From Morella rubra (lineage: Eukaryota > Streptophyta > Magnoliopsida > Fagales > Myricaceae), in assembly GCA_003952965.2 (NCBI GenBank), contig CM025850.1:12564663-12628662 (forward strand): DNA of 64,000 nucleotides, in the 5' to 3' direction. Of the stretch, positions 33,411 through 50,277 are shown piece after piece. Under the pieces are notes generated by a model. It had not been told where the DNA came from. It made no database searches and saw nothing but the letters and a program-made list of their open reading frames with translations. The position numbers and the translations under genes were made by a program. Every line of letters starts with the position of its first letter. Positions within the stretch are counted from its first letter, which is position 1.

Positions 33411-34439
33411 CATGATCTTCGACTCTATAGATGATGTTATGGTAAATAACAGTTTCTTAAGATACAAAAACATATAAAATAAAGAGAAACAAAATACAAA
33501 CCAAGAAAATCAGGGCGAGCTAGAATGACATCCAAAGGACGCAGAAGATTCATCACTCCATCACAGACTTTTCTAAAGTATTCATGTTGACTCCAATCAG
33601 TGCAAGTTTCATGTTTGAACTATTCATATCGCTAAAAGTCTTCTCTCTATTGTGCAGCTTTTAAGTTTGGGCACAAGTTGTTCATGGTATCGTCAAGATT
33701 CTGATCATTGTATATTTGCAGAAATAATAAGACATTGCATCTTGAGAATGATAACACTGCACGTAAATGAAAAAAAACCATGCAAATAGATTACCTGATT
33801 GTTGTTAAATATTGGTAAATCAGGGCAAATGATTGGATTTCCATTATGATTTTGAGGCCATAGTCCATCGATAATGAAACTTAGAAACTTAGTGGCACTT
33901 GAGTGACACATTGCATGGATAATTGATTACAATAGGATAGAGGTCACTAGAGTGATAAGTAATAGAACTCATACGGCGCAGAATAAACCACTTCTATTGC
34001 TAAAAATAAGAAACAAACTAAGATTTATCTCATTTTCAAACACATATCACACATCTTACTACTCTTAAATATTATGGTTAAAGGCTACTGATTATGTAGG
34101 ACGAAGCTCCCACACTTATTTATAAAGGGACGAAACCCAATGCGAGAAATTGAATCACAAGAATGTAATGACTTTCCAATGCGAGAATGAAATGACTCAA
34201 CTAAAGCTACACCTACTCCAAATGCACCATAACAGCATAAGAAAACAATGACTAGATCAAAGTTGCACTCACCCCCAAATGCACCGTAATAGCATAAGAA
34301 AACAATGAATCCACCAAAAACTAGTTCGGTTATATAGTGCAGAAAAATACTATTGGGACAAAGATTGGACAATATTCTTCCTACTGACCTATCCCTTAAT
34401 CTTGGACTAGACTTTCTAACAGTTGATGATTGGAAAGAG
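33411..34439. other. Intergenic sequence with a 56-base tandem repeat
   Basis: No gene is supported. At 34203-34310 a 56-base unit is present twice in tandem with several substitutions (shared CCAAATGCACC and AGCATAAGAAAACAATGA). A third partial piece, CCAAATGCACAGCATAAGAAA, occurs at about 34694-34714 inside the neighbouring repeat. Confidence 0.45.
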
Positions 34440-35010
34440 AAAGAAAAAGTTTTTGAAATTTATTCTCTTGGAGAATGTGAGAGTAAAAAAATATGTTTGG
34501 ATAGAAGGTTTTTGTGAGAGGAGTTTTTATGGATTTTTGTGTTGTTTTTCACAGAAATTGAGGCCAATGATTGGATAATTTTTTTATTTAATATTGAAAT
34601 GTTATTTTTTTTATAAAAAAAAATTTATGTTTGGATTGGAAAACATTTTTAAAATAAAAAACGTTTTTAAAATCATTAGCAATGGTATGCCCACCCCAAA
34701 TGCACAGCATAAGAAACAAATATTTCTTAAAAAAATATTTCTCAAAATTGTTTTTTAATCATTATAAAAAAAATGTTTCAAAATCAAACGAAACATATTG
34801 GTGCAACAAATTCAAATCTTCTCTAATCTTACTTTTTAACAAACTCCATCACTTTTTCATTAAAAAGTTTGATGAAATCTCATTCTCCTTCTTAACAAAC
34901 TCAAATAAAAATACTTTTACAATCAAACTTTTTTACCAACTTTTTTAGTTTTTGTATTATTTTTCACAGAAATTGAGACTAATGATTAGATAGAAAATTT
35001 TATTCAAAAT
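34440..35010. repeat. AT-rich dispersed repeat, copy 2
   Basis: Second copy of the family at 32860-33410, rearranged so that parts match directly and parts match inverted. This is what an element with long inverted arms would show. An 88-residue ORF at 34682-34948 is a by-product of the AT-rich sequence. Confidence 0.5.
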
Positions 35011-36950
35011 TTAAATAATTTTGGACTTGGCGCAACACGTTCAAATCTTCTCCAATCTTATGTTTTGATTTTTTTTTTTTCATATTAGAAATAGTATAGA
35101 TTTTCGTGAAAAAAGTCGGTGATCAAAAAGGTATTAGAGATGAAAAAAATGTGACACCCAAATAAAGCCAAAGAGACCACGGAAATATTGCACCTATTGC
35201 ATAAAGGCAACCAGTTTTCAAGGGCTCTCTACCTGCGACCTGGTTCAGGTATGCATTCTATTTCGAGTTAAATGGTAGCTCAAATTACAGGGTATATCTT
35301 CGGTCGAGCAGTGGGCCTCCGTCTTTAATAACATGGCTAGAAAATCCGGTAGATAATATTCGCACTTAGCCACGATGTTAGATAATATTCTTTTCCTGCT
35401 CTGAAAGGACAAAGTGGGTTTCACTTTTGTTAGCAACATATATGCATATCCGTGTACTTATAATGTTTTTAGGATTATTCGGTAATAAAAAAAACTTTAA
35501 AAAAATTATACAATTTTTTCAAGCCATGAGTCACAAGGTTGTCCATTTCAACAAAGCCTGAAGTGGACAACGGAGAATAACCCAACTTACACGGTACTTC
35601 GACTACGTTCAGAAATAAATGCCTTTTGTATTATTGGAGAATATTAAATGACAGAAAAGGTCATAATTTTGTTTAATTTTATTATTTTCGTCTAATTGTT
35701 AATTTCCGGATTGAATAAGTAAATAAATAACAGATCGAAAAAACAAAATAACCTCATCAAAAATGGACAGCTAAATGCAAATTTATGACCCATTGAGTGA
35801 TTGATATTTATAATTTCTAGTAACATCTTTAAGCAAGATTGTGAGATCTCCAAAATCACATTTAACAATGTCCTTTTATCCGTCGGCCCTTCCGTCACAT
35901 TCAGCAATTTACAACAATGTCCTCTTTTATTAGCTGTCAGTGAAAGGCATCGCCTCCATGTAATGAAATTGCCAAAAAAAAGAAGAAGAAAAAAAAAAGA
36001 AGACATTTTATGAAATTAAGAACAAATAATGGCGGATGTTTATTGACAAATAAGTATTAATCTCTACATTTTATAAAATAATTAAAAATATAAAAGGAAA
36101 TAAATTTAAGTGGTTTGGTTTAAAAAATCTATTTGGTAAAAGTTATTTTATGATTGTATTTTGTATTTAAAGTCTATCTAGATTACAAGTTAAAAATCTA
36201 TATTTATAGAAAAAAAAAAAGATATGAAGGATATTTTTATATTTAAACTTAAATCTTAGAGATCTTGATAATGATATCACATTTAAATCGAATATTTGCT
36301 ATATTGATAAAGATATTATTATATTAAATCTTGTAGATTGATTATGATATTATTTTTAACATATTAATCAAAGTTCAATGAATTAGGTACCCAACCATAA
36401 AATGATTGGCTATTTTCTTCTTTCTCTCTAGTTTATTTTCTTGAATCCACAATTAGCTCTTACAATATGTAAACCCTACGAGAATGGAAAATTAAAAAGG
36501 ATTCGACTGTTTGTTTTATTCGAAGAATGCTAAATAGGCTAAAACATAAAATAGTGTACGAATATATGCTTTTCATTTTTTTAAAAATTTAATGTCTTAA
36601 GTAGGAATAAAAATCAATTTTTATTGGCTGAAAAAGTACATCAAGCGATATAGGTCTAATTTAGTCATTAATGGATGATCGTGTGACAATTACTTTTTTT
36701 TTTTTTATGCAAATTGTGTGACAATTACTTAATAATTATAAGTATTATTATTAGCTGTATTCTTAAAAGAACATGGACGCATTATCACAACCATAATACG
36801 CAATCATTGTCATTAGCTATAATGATAGATTCTTTTTTTATTCTTTCTTTCTTTTTAGCGTCAATTTCTCTCCGTCTCCACGCTAAACGTCCAGGACATG
36901 GTGTCCCCTCCATTTTTGAATAAGGAAAATTCCGGAGCTTCTGATTGTTT
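35011..36950. other. Intergenic AT-rich sequence, no gene
   Basis: Nothing recognisable. Low-complexity A/T tracts at 35060, 35975-36000, 36205-36220 and 36690-36705. Short ORFs lack any protein-like pattern. The CPK leader probably begins near the right edge (about 36950-37050). Confidence 0.45.
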
Positions 36951-37568
36951 GGTCAGCGCCTTCTTCTTCAGAACGACTCTGGCTCTTAATCCCAATAGGT
37001 CCATTTCCTCCATTTCCTCCACTTGCTCTATTTTTTCATCGTTACCTTTCTCTCCTTGATCATGTTCTCCCGCATTTTCGCCATTTGTTTATGGTAACCC
37101 TTTTTCCTTCAATCCCGAACTTGTCTATGAGTAATAGTAATTACATTTCCTTCTGTACATTCTCCTGCCCGACCATTTTGTTGAATATGTTCAGACTGTT
37201 TGATTATATTTTCTTAATTTTTTAAATTTGAGATCTAAGTCACTCTTGTTTTGACGGTTCACTGCATTATCGAAAGTGTTTCTTGTAATTATACTGGAAC
37301 ACCTGGTCGAATTTTTGATTCGGTGATCTACGAGTTTGATTTCTCAGTAGGATAGTTTTGGGATCGTTTAGGGTTTCGAAATGCCTGTTTTTAGGAGCAA
37401 AAAAAAGAAGTCTGGTTAGTGGGGTTTGTGAATTTGTTCGAGGTTTCTGATCTGATCACATAGCTGGAGCTTAAATGCTCTAAGCGTTAGAGGATTAGGG
37501 AAGATCGGTTAGGATGTTGGGAATTCAAGAGAGGGATCTAAGAAGGACTTGAGAGGCAGGTATATTTT
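36951..37568 (+). other. 5' leader / promoter side of the CPK gene
   Basis: Pyrimidine-rich sequence (CTTCTTCTTCAG, CCTCCATTTCCTCC) typical of plant leaders, then roughly 600 bases to the start codon. A donor-like AGGTA at 37558-37562 just before the ATG and several GT-AG candidates make a leader intron possible, but I cannot define it. Confidence 0.4.
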
Positions 37569-41732
<4,164 letters not shown>

Positions 41733-42599
41733 GCATCTGTAAGTATCAATGCCTAATCTCAGAATGATAAGCCAACAACGGAACAGTGGTGGATATTTCT
41801 TTTCTACCTTGTATTTGCTCTTTCATAGCTCAACAGAATCTGACCTGCATTTTGTCGTAACGATCAACTGCACTTCAAAGTCGGAGAGAGTGAGCCTTTT
41901 GTTCTGTTTTAGTGTTTTCTTCTTGTATTCCCCTCCAGGTGTCTGTGGACTACATCATGTGGAAATAGGGGAAACTTCAATGTTGTTTGTTCAATTTTAG
42001 AACCTTTTCATTACTTACATATCTTATTGGCTATTGTGCCATTTTCTTTTGTATTACTAATGGACCTGAGGGACCTCACAGATTATGCAAGAAGTGAATG
42101 TAGAAAATGTTGAATTGCTCCACCTTTCTGGGGCTAGACATTTCCCTCCTCTTTATTCATTCCCCTCTTGGACACCGTTGTACCTGTTGCCTGAAACCAA
42201 TTTGAAAGGTTTTACTACCACACTTTATAGCAAAAGCAACGTTAAATTTCACGGGAAGAAGATAATATATATTGTTTTGCTTCGTTTATCATATATGAAG
42301 GGTGTTATCGAAAATGTACTCGCCAGACATGGTCAATGTTTAAAACGTTAAGCTTTAGTGCATGGGTTGCATTGACATTCATCAACACAAAATGCACATA
42401 ATCTGGAATTAAAGTCAATACGACTAATCTCTTACATAATTACCCTTATATTCTCTCTAAATTTTGTCAGCTTTGAAGGACAATGGTCACTAAAAATTCA
42501 TTGAACAACCGATAACTAGCGACGAATGTGGTGCAAATGTTCATCACTTCCATTTTTGTGTCTTCGTGATCGAAGACAAGAACGGGACCAAAAGGGACA
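41733..42599 (+). other. CPK 3' UTR and spacer before RLK-A
   Basis: Includes the CPK 3' UTR; a donor-like CTGTAAGTATC at about 41736-41746 suggests a possible 3'-UTR intron. ORFs at 41749-42000 and 42085-42351 are repeated unchanged at +21,033 because of the duplication, which does not make them genes. They have no recognisable domain. Confidence 0.45.
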
Positions 42600-44780
42600 T
42601 GAGAAGAGATCAAATAACACTCTTTAAAATGAAACCCCGTCTCGCTTATATATCTTCATGGACTTCTGATCTTCCCAATGCCAATCCATGCACTTTTTTT
42701 TTTCTCTACCAGTGTCATCAGTGTGAACCTCACCAACTCTGGCTTACAAGGTATGCTTTATAGATTTTCCTTTGCATCTTTTCCGAATCTAGCATATGTT
42801 GAACTCTCAATAAACGCTTTATTTGGGAGGATTCCACCTTAAATTAGCTATCTTTCCAAACTCATCCATCTTGACTTGTCCACTAACCAGTTGTCAGGCA
42901 ATATCCCATCAGAAATTGGCCTCCTCAGTAGTCTTGAGGTCCTCTTCCTTTCTGTAAATCAGTTAAATGGCTCGATTCCTGAAGAGATAGGTCACCTGAC
43001 GTCTAAAACCGAGCTTGTTCTTAGCACTAACCAGCTTTCTGGCTCCATTCCTGATGGGATAGGAAACTTGAAGCACATCAAGAATCTGGACTTGGGCACA
43101 AACCAACTCCATGGTTCTGTTCCATCTTCATTTGCTAATTTGAGCGATTTGGAAGTTCTGCTCCTTAGTAACAATCAATTTTCTGGTCCCATCCCTTCAG
43201 CAGTACTAAATTTGACGTCCCTTGTCCAGTTGAGCCTTCGCACAAACCATTTTTTTGGTCCAATTCCGGCATCATTAGGTGATCTAGGCAATCTTACCCA
43301 TCTTCTTCTCTACGAGAACCAACTTTCTAGCTGCATTCCTGAAGAGATAGGAAACTTGAAGCGTATGAAAGATCTTGATCAGTTAGACGCAAACCAACTC
43401 CAAGGTTCGGTTCCGGCTTCCTTAGCTAATTTGAGCAATTTGAAAGTTCTATATCTTCGTGAAAACCGATTATCTGGCTCCCTCCCTCAAGGAATTGGAG
43501 GTTCCATGAACTTGAAGATTTTGCAACTGAACAAAAACCAATTTAGTGGTTATTTGCCCGGAAGCATTTGCCGTGGTGGTGCACTTCAAAACTTCACTGC
43601 AAGCGACAACCATTTCATAGGCCGAGTTCCTCAAAGCTTCAAAAATTGCACGAGCGTATTCAGAGTCTTTATGAATGGAAACCGACTCACTGGAGATATA
43701 GCTGAAGACTTGGGGGTCTATCCAAACTTGCAAATTATAGATCTGAGCCACAATAACTTTTATGGCGGAATCTCAACTAATTGGGGACAGTGCCGAAAAT
43801 TAGGAACCCTACGAATCAGTGGGAACAATATTAGTTGGCCCATACCACCAGAAATCGGAAACTGGACTCAACCATATGTACTTGATCTTTCCTCAAATCA
43901 GATGCTTGGGGAGATTCTAAAAGAACTCGAGAAGTTGACTTCTCTGGAGAAATTGACTCTGAACGGCAATCAACTCTCTGGTGCTATACCTTTGGAATTT
44001 GGATCATCAATCTCGAATATCTTGACCTATCCTCAAACAAATTGAGCAAATCAATTCCAAGTAATCTCGGGGACTTTTTGGAATTGAACCACTTGAATTT
44101 AAGCCATAACAATTTTAGTGAAGGGCTTCCAGTCGTACTTGTGAGCTTATTTCATATCTCCGAGCTAGATTTGAGCTACAACTCTTTAAGTGGAAAGATA
44201 CCATCCGAAATCAGCAAATTGCAAAGCTTGGAGAAGCTAAATCTCTCCCACAACTATCTCTCTGGCTTCATTCCGATAACTTTTGAAGAAATGCATGGCT
44301 TAGTGTACGTGGAAAAAGTCAACATAGAAAAAAACCAATTTATTGGTTATTTGCCCAAAAGCATTTGTCGTGGTGGATCACTCAAATATTTTTATGCATA
44401 TATAGAAGACATACGGACATGTTAATTTTTCTAACCTCTCTCTTTTTAAAATTTTTTCCTTGGCAGAGCTTGCTTACACAATGAAAATAACTGAAAAATG
44501 CGATATATTTAGCTTTGGAGTATTGGCATTAGAAGTCATACAGGGGAAGCATCTAAGTGATTTCATCTCTTTACTATCATCATCTCCGTTGGCTACATGC
44601 AACATATAGCTGAAGGATGTGTTGGACCAGCGCCTTCCATCTCCAACACGTCAAGTGAAGGAGGAACTTGTAACAGTTCTTAAACTTGCGGCTGATTGCT
44701 TAAATCTGTGTCCACAATCTAGACCGACTATGTACATAATTTCTCAAGTCTTATCAGCGCCCCAGATTGCTCATTCCTAG
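42600..44780 (+). pseudogene. RLK-A: LRR receptor-kinase pseudogene (MIK2 / LRR XIIb type)
   Basis: A remnant of a MIK2-like leucine-rich-repeat receptor kinase. The signal peptide is not recognisable. A degraded LRR N-cap (LASSW-like, then NPC) is at about 42620-42690. LRRs begin after a frameshift at the T-run near 42697, and a stop (TAA at 42841) precedes ISYLSKL. About fifteen 24-residue LRRs follow (SGSIPDGIGNLKHIKNLDL style) to 44045, where a shift moves the frame to 44042-44425. There the sequence leaves the expected order and runs into an extra LRR piece. The transmembrane segment and kinase N-lobe are absent. A kinase C-lobe fragment resumes at 44467 after an acceptor ([18 protein letters not shown]), has an in-frame TAG, and ends at 44778-44780 after SRPTMYIISQVLS. 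Cannot encode a working receptor. Confidence 0.9.
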
Positions 44781-45049
44781 AAGCTAGAGCCATCTATTGC
44801 ATGCATGTGGTTGCTCCAGCCTCCAGGAATTAGGTCCCTGTGAAAGAAGGGTATTGCTCAGGTCTACTAAGGAAAATCTTTAGTACTTTTTGTACGAAGT
44901 GAAATAAAGTCTTTGTTCATATTTTGTGTTTTGCTCTTGTATTCACCTCTAAGTTTTCTGTTGATTATGTATGATCATATTCAAATAGTTCAAAGATTAA
45001 TGCATCTTATTTTGTTGAAATGGGAGAACCCTGTTCATACTCTTATATT
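44781..45049. other. 3' flank of RLK-A
   Basis: Matches the 3' flank of RLK-B (about 59951-60150), for example CACCTCTAAGTTTTCTGTTG in both, showing that RLK-A and RLK-B are tandem paralogs including their 3' flanks. Confidence 0.7.
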
Positions 45050-45232
45050 GGGGGTGTTTGTTTGCCAAAATTTTGGAGAATATTTCCGAAATTTTGAGAA
45101 TCTTTACTTTATTGAGATTTATTGGGCTTTGTGAAAAGTGAAGTGTGTATGTGTAAAAGTTAAAAATTTTGAAGTGTGTTTGTTTTGCTGAAAATTTCCA
45201 TGCCCCAAAATGTTGGGGAAACAAACGGCACC
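45050..45232. mobile_element. Tourist-like MITE in the RLK-A 3' flank, 183 bp
   Basis: Starts GGGGGTGTTTGTTTG and ends CAAACGGCACC. Flanked by ATT on both sides (45047-45049 and 45233-45235). The paralogous flank of RLK-B near 60150-60170 reads through this point without it, so that copy is an empty site. Non-coding. Confidence 0.8.
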
Positions 45233-47289
45233 ATTGTAGCCTTACTTCTCTATTACAAGTGTTGTAAGCGAGTACGGAGGATCCAACACGGAAAGGTAAA
45301 TATTAATAAGTTCCTCTAGATCACAGACACTTCCTCTAGATTACCAAGCATTATAGACCTAATGATCCTCCTATTCAATTTTTTTTTTCAACTATTTCCA
45401 AACATCTCCAGCTCTGGCAAGACCGTGAGACGTGAGTTAGGGTAGGGCCCGAATTGGGTTGGGCTAATTTGCTCTTACACCTTTTCTTTCACTTCTCATA
45501 TGAAATTGTGAACTTATCCGAATTATTTAAGCCCTTGCACACCAAAGCCCAGTCTATATAAATGACAAATTGAACATCCATAACTAACTCATTCCGCCAC
45601 AACTCAAATGGGCTTTTAAATTGAATCTCTTTGATATAAAAAGAAAAAAAACTCGTTCACGCGTCTCCTTTCTACTTTCTAGCCATCTTACGAATCACAA
45701 AGACGCACGCAAACCAGTCTTCACGGCCTTAATAATGCTCGGACTTCGTGGCAAACAAAATATCAACGAACATCGACTATTTTCCTTGTTTAAATTGGCA
45801 GCAAAAGAACATATATACTACTGAATCAAAGTGTTATGAGATCCCCTAATTCTTGACGTACAAAGGCAGATTTGATTTTCTTTTATTCAACGGGATGAAA
45901 TCTAAACCCTTGCCGCCCTCTGGTCTCAAGTTCTGGCAAGACCGTGAGTTAGGGTACGTAAAGCGACCCGAATTGGGTTGGACTAAATTTGCTCGTACAA
46001 TTTTCCTTGCTTGTCTCATATTATTATGAATTTATCTGGATTTAAGCCCAAGCACCAAATTCCAGTATATACAATATAACGTTGGTAATTAATGAACATC
46101 TGGGCTTTGAAATTGAATCTTTGCCTATAAAGCAGACAAAAGTCGTTCATGCGTTATAGGCTCCTATCTAGCGACAAAAAACAGAAAAGCCCAAATCACC
46201 GCAGATTTTACCTTCTGATATCATGTTTTTATAAGTTACAACAGCCACCAGAAATTCTATTCAGGAAGCAACTTTCAAACTTCTCTTGATGAACAACAGT
46301 ATCTTTTAATGAAGAGGCACTTGTTAAATATTAGCTGTTTTGAACAATCACTTTGGTTCGTAAAAATATACGAAAAAAGTTTATAAATAGCATATGATTA
46401 ATAAAATGTTATATTTAGAAAACAAATTAGAGACCTCTCAGTTTGTAAAGACATTTATTGTTTTGAGAAGATATATATATATAGATTTTGAGAGACCTCT
46501 CAAGTTAATTTTAGATTCTGTTTTCTAAAGACAATGTTTTATATGATATATATATCTTATAAACACATTTGAATATATAGACGAGTATTATATATGGTTC
46601 AACTTCCTTTGTGCATAATGTCAAGAAATGGCATATTATCTGGTAGACTTCATGGTATCTTCCAGTTGAATTTACTACTGACCCACTTCCACACACACAA
46701 ATTGAATTGTATTGGTGGGGGCAAATATATAGTCGTACGTAAAGCAACTTTATGACGCGCTTTGAGGTACTATAGTATTATATATTGGGGTATTTATTTA
46801 TCAAAATTTTAAGGAATATTTTTAAAATTTTTAAAAAAAATATTGAAATTTATTAAAATTTATGAAAAATATATAAAATATACCTAAAATATATTTAATG
46901 TGATAAAAATTTTGACCCCTAAAAATTTGACAAAGAAACGCTACCATTGCGCGAGCAATAACAATTTCTGCACGGTCCAAGTGGGTCTTACAAGACTTGA
47001 CCATTTGTCACGTCGCTCAACACTAACGTGCGCTCCGGCCTCCAGGTGCCTCTTTTCGCAAAAAAAATAATAAAGAAGCGACTCATTTTCCAAAGTACAA
47101 TTATTTCTAAGTTTGATTTACTTTTCCCGTTGAACATAACAACCAGTGAGATGATGAGAATCCAACAAGTTTACCCGTTGCATAAGTTGCAACACCTGTA
47201 GAAGAGGGAAGGGAAAATGACAAATAGATAGGCCGTGGCTATAAATAATGCCATCAACTATCAGATCTAGGCCAACAGGAATCATAACA
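45233..47289. other. Intergenic sequence between RLK-A and RLK-B, with repeated upstream segments
   Basis: Two related segments, about 45410-45600 and 45930-46150, share GGCAAGACCGTGAG, CCCGAATTGGGTTGG and ATATA(A)A-containing ends. A third relative lies at 60815-60985. They look like repeated copies of an RLK upstream region. A TA-repeat region at 46470-46560 and the MITE at 46787 make up the rest. No intact gene. Two palindromic GAGAGACCTCTCAA-type words occur at about 46430 and 46490. Confidence 0.55.
46787..46945. mobile_element. Tourist-like MITE, 159 bp
   Basis: Starts GGGGTATTTATTTATC and ends GAAACGCTACC, flanked by ATT on both sides (46784-46786 and 46946-46948). The interior is shorter and more AT-rich than the other family members, so it is a diverged copy. 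It lies about 300 bases upstream of the RLK-B leader. Confidence 0.7.
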
Positions 47290-48371
47290 ATGGCATCATC
47301 GATATGTAAAAGAGTATGCTGTACCCTTTTCACCTCTGTGGTGTTTGCCCAGTTGGTTTCACTGTCAAATACTGTTTCTGCTTCTACTTTTACTATGGAA
47401 GCCATTGCTCTTCTCAAATGGAAAAATACTCTTCAAAATGAAACCCAATCTCACCTCGCTTCATGGCCTTCTCTTCCCAGTAATCGTTTCAATCCTTATC
47501 CCAATCTAAACCTGAGTAGAAACCCATGCACTTGGTTTGGTATCTCTTGCAAATCGGCTAGAAGTGTCCTTAGAATTAACCTTAAGAACACTAGCTTACA
47601 AGGTACGCTTCAAGAATTTCCTTTTTCGTCTTTTCTGAATCTTGTGTATCTTGAACTCAGTTTGTGCGCTCTCTTTAGAACTATTCCATCCGCAATAAGC
47701 TACCTGTCCAAACTCGTCTATCTTGATTTATCAAGCAATAAGTTGTCCGGAATAATCCTCTCAGAAATTGGCCTTTTAGCTAATCTTGAGGTCCTTCACC
47801 TTTTTGAAAATCAGTTAAACGACTTGATCCCAGAAGAAATAGGTCACCTAAAGTCTCTAATTGAGCTTGGTCTTTCAGAAAACCTTTTAGATGGGCCCAT
47901 TCCTACTTCTTTGGGGAATTTGGGAAATTTTACTTTTCTTTATCTGCACCATAATAACCTTTCTGGTGCAATTCCTGAAGAAATAGGTAATCTAATATCT
48001 CTGTCTGTGCTTTATCTTTACGAAAACCAATTAGATGGTTCGATTCCTACTTCTTTAGGCAGTTTGGAAAATCTTACCAAGCTCTATCTCTACGAGACTC
48101 GTCTTTTTGGCTCTATTCCTCGAGAGATAGGAAAGTTGAAGTATATGAAATAACTAGACTTGAGCAAAAATCAACTCCACGGTTCAATTCCAGCATCATT
48201 AGGAACTATGACAAATCTTACGTATCTTGCACTTTTCGAGAATCAACTTCCTGGCCCAATTCCTCTAGAGATTAGAAATTTGAAAAATATCAAGTTTATC
48301 GACTTGAACGAAAACCAACTCTTTGGTTCTGTTCCTACTTCATTTGCTATTTGAGCAATTTGAAAATTTTT

Positions 48372-50277
48372 GTCTCTGTCTTTATCCAATCTACTTCATG
48401 TCCCTTTTCTCACTAAGAACCTCGTCTCTCTTCGGTAATTCTGTGCTGATAACCATGTGTTTTTTGAATTTCATCATGCTTTCTTTTCTGTTAAGGATAC
48501 TGTCACCAAGGAGGTGCTTCTCCACGGCAAAACTAGCAATGGGCTTTATGTTTTTCATCCCACTGCACCTTTGTCTTCTGCTGTGTCTTCCGTTGTCCCT
48601 CTAGTTGCTTTCATCGATGAACGTGGCTCTCTCTCTGCGTGGCACCATCGTATGAGACATCTATCTTTTCGTCTCGTTCAGTTGGTCCTGCATAAATTTC
48701 AGCTTCATGTTTTGTCGTCTGTGGCCTCTGTGTGCTCCTCCTGCCGCTCTATCAAAAGTCATGCACGCCCTTTTCCCAGCTCCTCTTCTCACTCGTTTGC
48801 TCCTTTGCAACTTATGCACACTGATTTGTGGGGCCCATCAGCTATTTTATCTTTTTCTGGTTTTGGTTACTATGTTGTTTTTGTCAACGACTACAGTCGT
48901 TATACCTGGCTGTATCCTCTGAAATATAAATCTGATGTTTTCTCAATTTTTAATAAATTTCAGAAGTTGGTTGAGAATTTATTTTGCACTCGTATTAAAT
49001 CTGTTTAGACCGATTGGGGTGGCGAATTTCAATCTCTTCATAAACATTTTTTGGACATTGGTATCCTTCATCAGGTTTCGTGCCCTCATGTACCCCAACA
49101 AAATGGCACCGCCGAATGGAAACACCGTCACATTGTTGAGACCGGACTTACCCTCATGGCCCATGCCTCTATTCCTCACAAATTTTGGCCTAAGGCCTTT
49201 AGTATGGCTACCTACTTAATTAACCGCATGCCCTCTCCCACTATTGGCCGTCTCTCACCCTATTTCCTTCTTTATAAGTCTCACCCTGCCTATCTTTTTC
49301 TGTGCACTTTTGGCTGCTCCGACTGGTTATCTCAGTATCTTTGGTGGACTTCAATACTTTCTCCTTCACATGTCCAAACCTTGCTTTTGCTATTAGCAAG
49401 GTCTGCCAATTTATGCACACTCCAAGGATTCCACATTGGCAAGTTGTTAAATGCATTCTGTGTTATCTTCGCCACACCTCTCATTATGGTCTTCATCTTT
49501 GCACCTCTAGCTCCTCCTCCCTCACTACCTTTTCCGACGTCGATTGGGCTGGGTGTCCTGACAATCGGCGTTCGACGGGAGGCCAATGTATTTTCTTTAG
49601 CAGCAACTTGGTCTCCTGAAGCTCCCTCAAGCAGCCTGTGGTTGCTCGTTCTAGTACCGAGGCGGAGTATAAGTGCGTTGCCAATACCATTGCCGAGCTC
49701 ATCTGGGTCCAATCTCTTCTCAAATAGCTTGGCGTCTTCCTCCTGAAGCCCCTTATTTTGTGGTGCGACAATCTTGGAGCCACGTATCTCTCTGTCAGTC
49801 CGGTGCTCCACTCCCATACAAAGCATGTTGACATCGATGTTCACTTTGTTCGTGACAGAGTTGCCAATCAGTCCCTTGTGGTCTCATTTCTCTCCAGCAC
49901 CAACCAGCTTGCGGCTATATTTACTAAGCCACTCTCCATCTCTCGGTTTCAGACTCTTTGTACAAGTCTCACGGTTGTTCCACTCCCGTTCGATTTGCGA
50001 GGGGATGTTGAAGACCAGTCATCTGCTACGTCAGCTGCCACTTCAGCAGCACACAACTCCTCTCCAGCTCAGCGCATATCTTCTACGCTTGAGCCCTCTA
50101 CATAGCCTCATGATTCGGCTGTTATGTGAGAGCATAGCCCTGTATGCTACTGTAGTTGGTTACGCGAGAGCATTTGTTACCCGTGAGAATATATTTGTCA
50201 GAGGTTGTTAGGATTGTTAGACACCTGTCTGTATAAACCGTCTCTGTATATTGATTTTTATACAATGTGAATTCACA
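48372..50277 (+). mobile_element. Ty1/copia retrotransposon fragment (5'-truncated, internally deleted, 3' LTR present)
   Basis: Begins within the GAG-pre-integrase region (NLLHVP, FCADNHVFFEFH), without 5' LTR or gag. Zinc-binding WHHRMRHLS and C-SSC motifs and the integrase core (HTDLWGPS, FVNDYSRYTWLYPL) follow, with a stop at 49006. The integrase then continues in another frame (PQQNGTAEWKHRHIVE). At about 49315 the sequence jumps to the RNase H end (FSDVDWAGCPDNRRSTGG, TEAEYK, LWCDNLGATYLS), so most of the reverse transcriptase is deleted. The polypurine tract GAGGGGA is at about 49999-50005, followed by the 3' LTR. Several frameshifts and stops; inactive. Confidence 0.9.
50006..50277 (+). 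repeat. 3' LTR of the copia fragment (272 bp)
   Basis: Starts TGTTGAAG right after a polypurine tract and ends GAATTCACA. Contains TATAAA-like sequence near 50231 and 50260. RLK-B LRR coding sequence resumes about 8 bases later. The matching 5' LTR is not in the window. Confidence 0.7.

Noticed and set aside
41749-42351. Two ORFs conserved exactly between 41.7-42.4 kb and 62.8-63.4 kb
   Set aside because: Conservation is due to the recent 21-kb duplication, not selection; no domain or splice logic.
47290-48153. Short secreted LRR protein as an intact gene
   Set aside because: LRR coding continues in the same frame right after the stop, and the rest of a receptor kinase follows, so the stop is a lesion.
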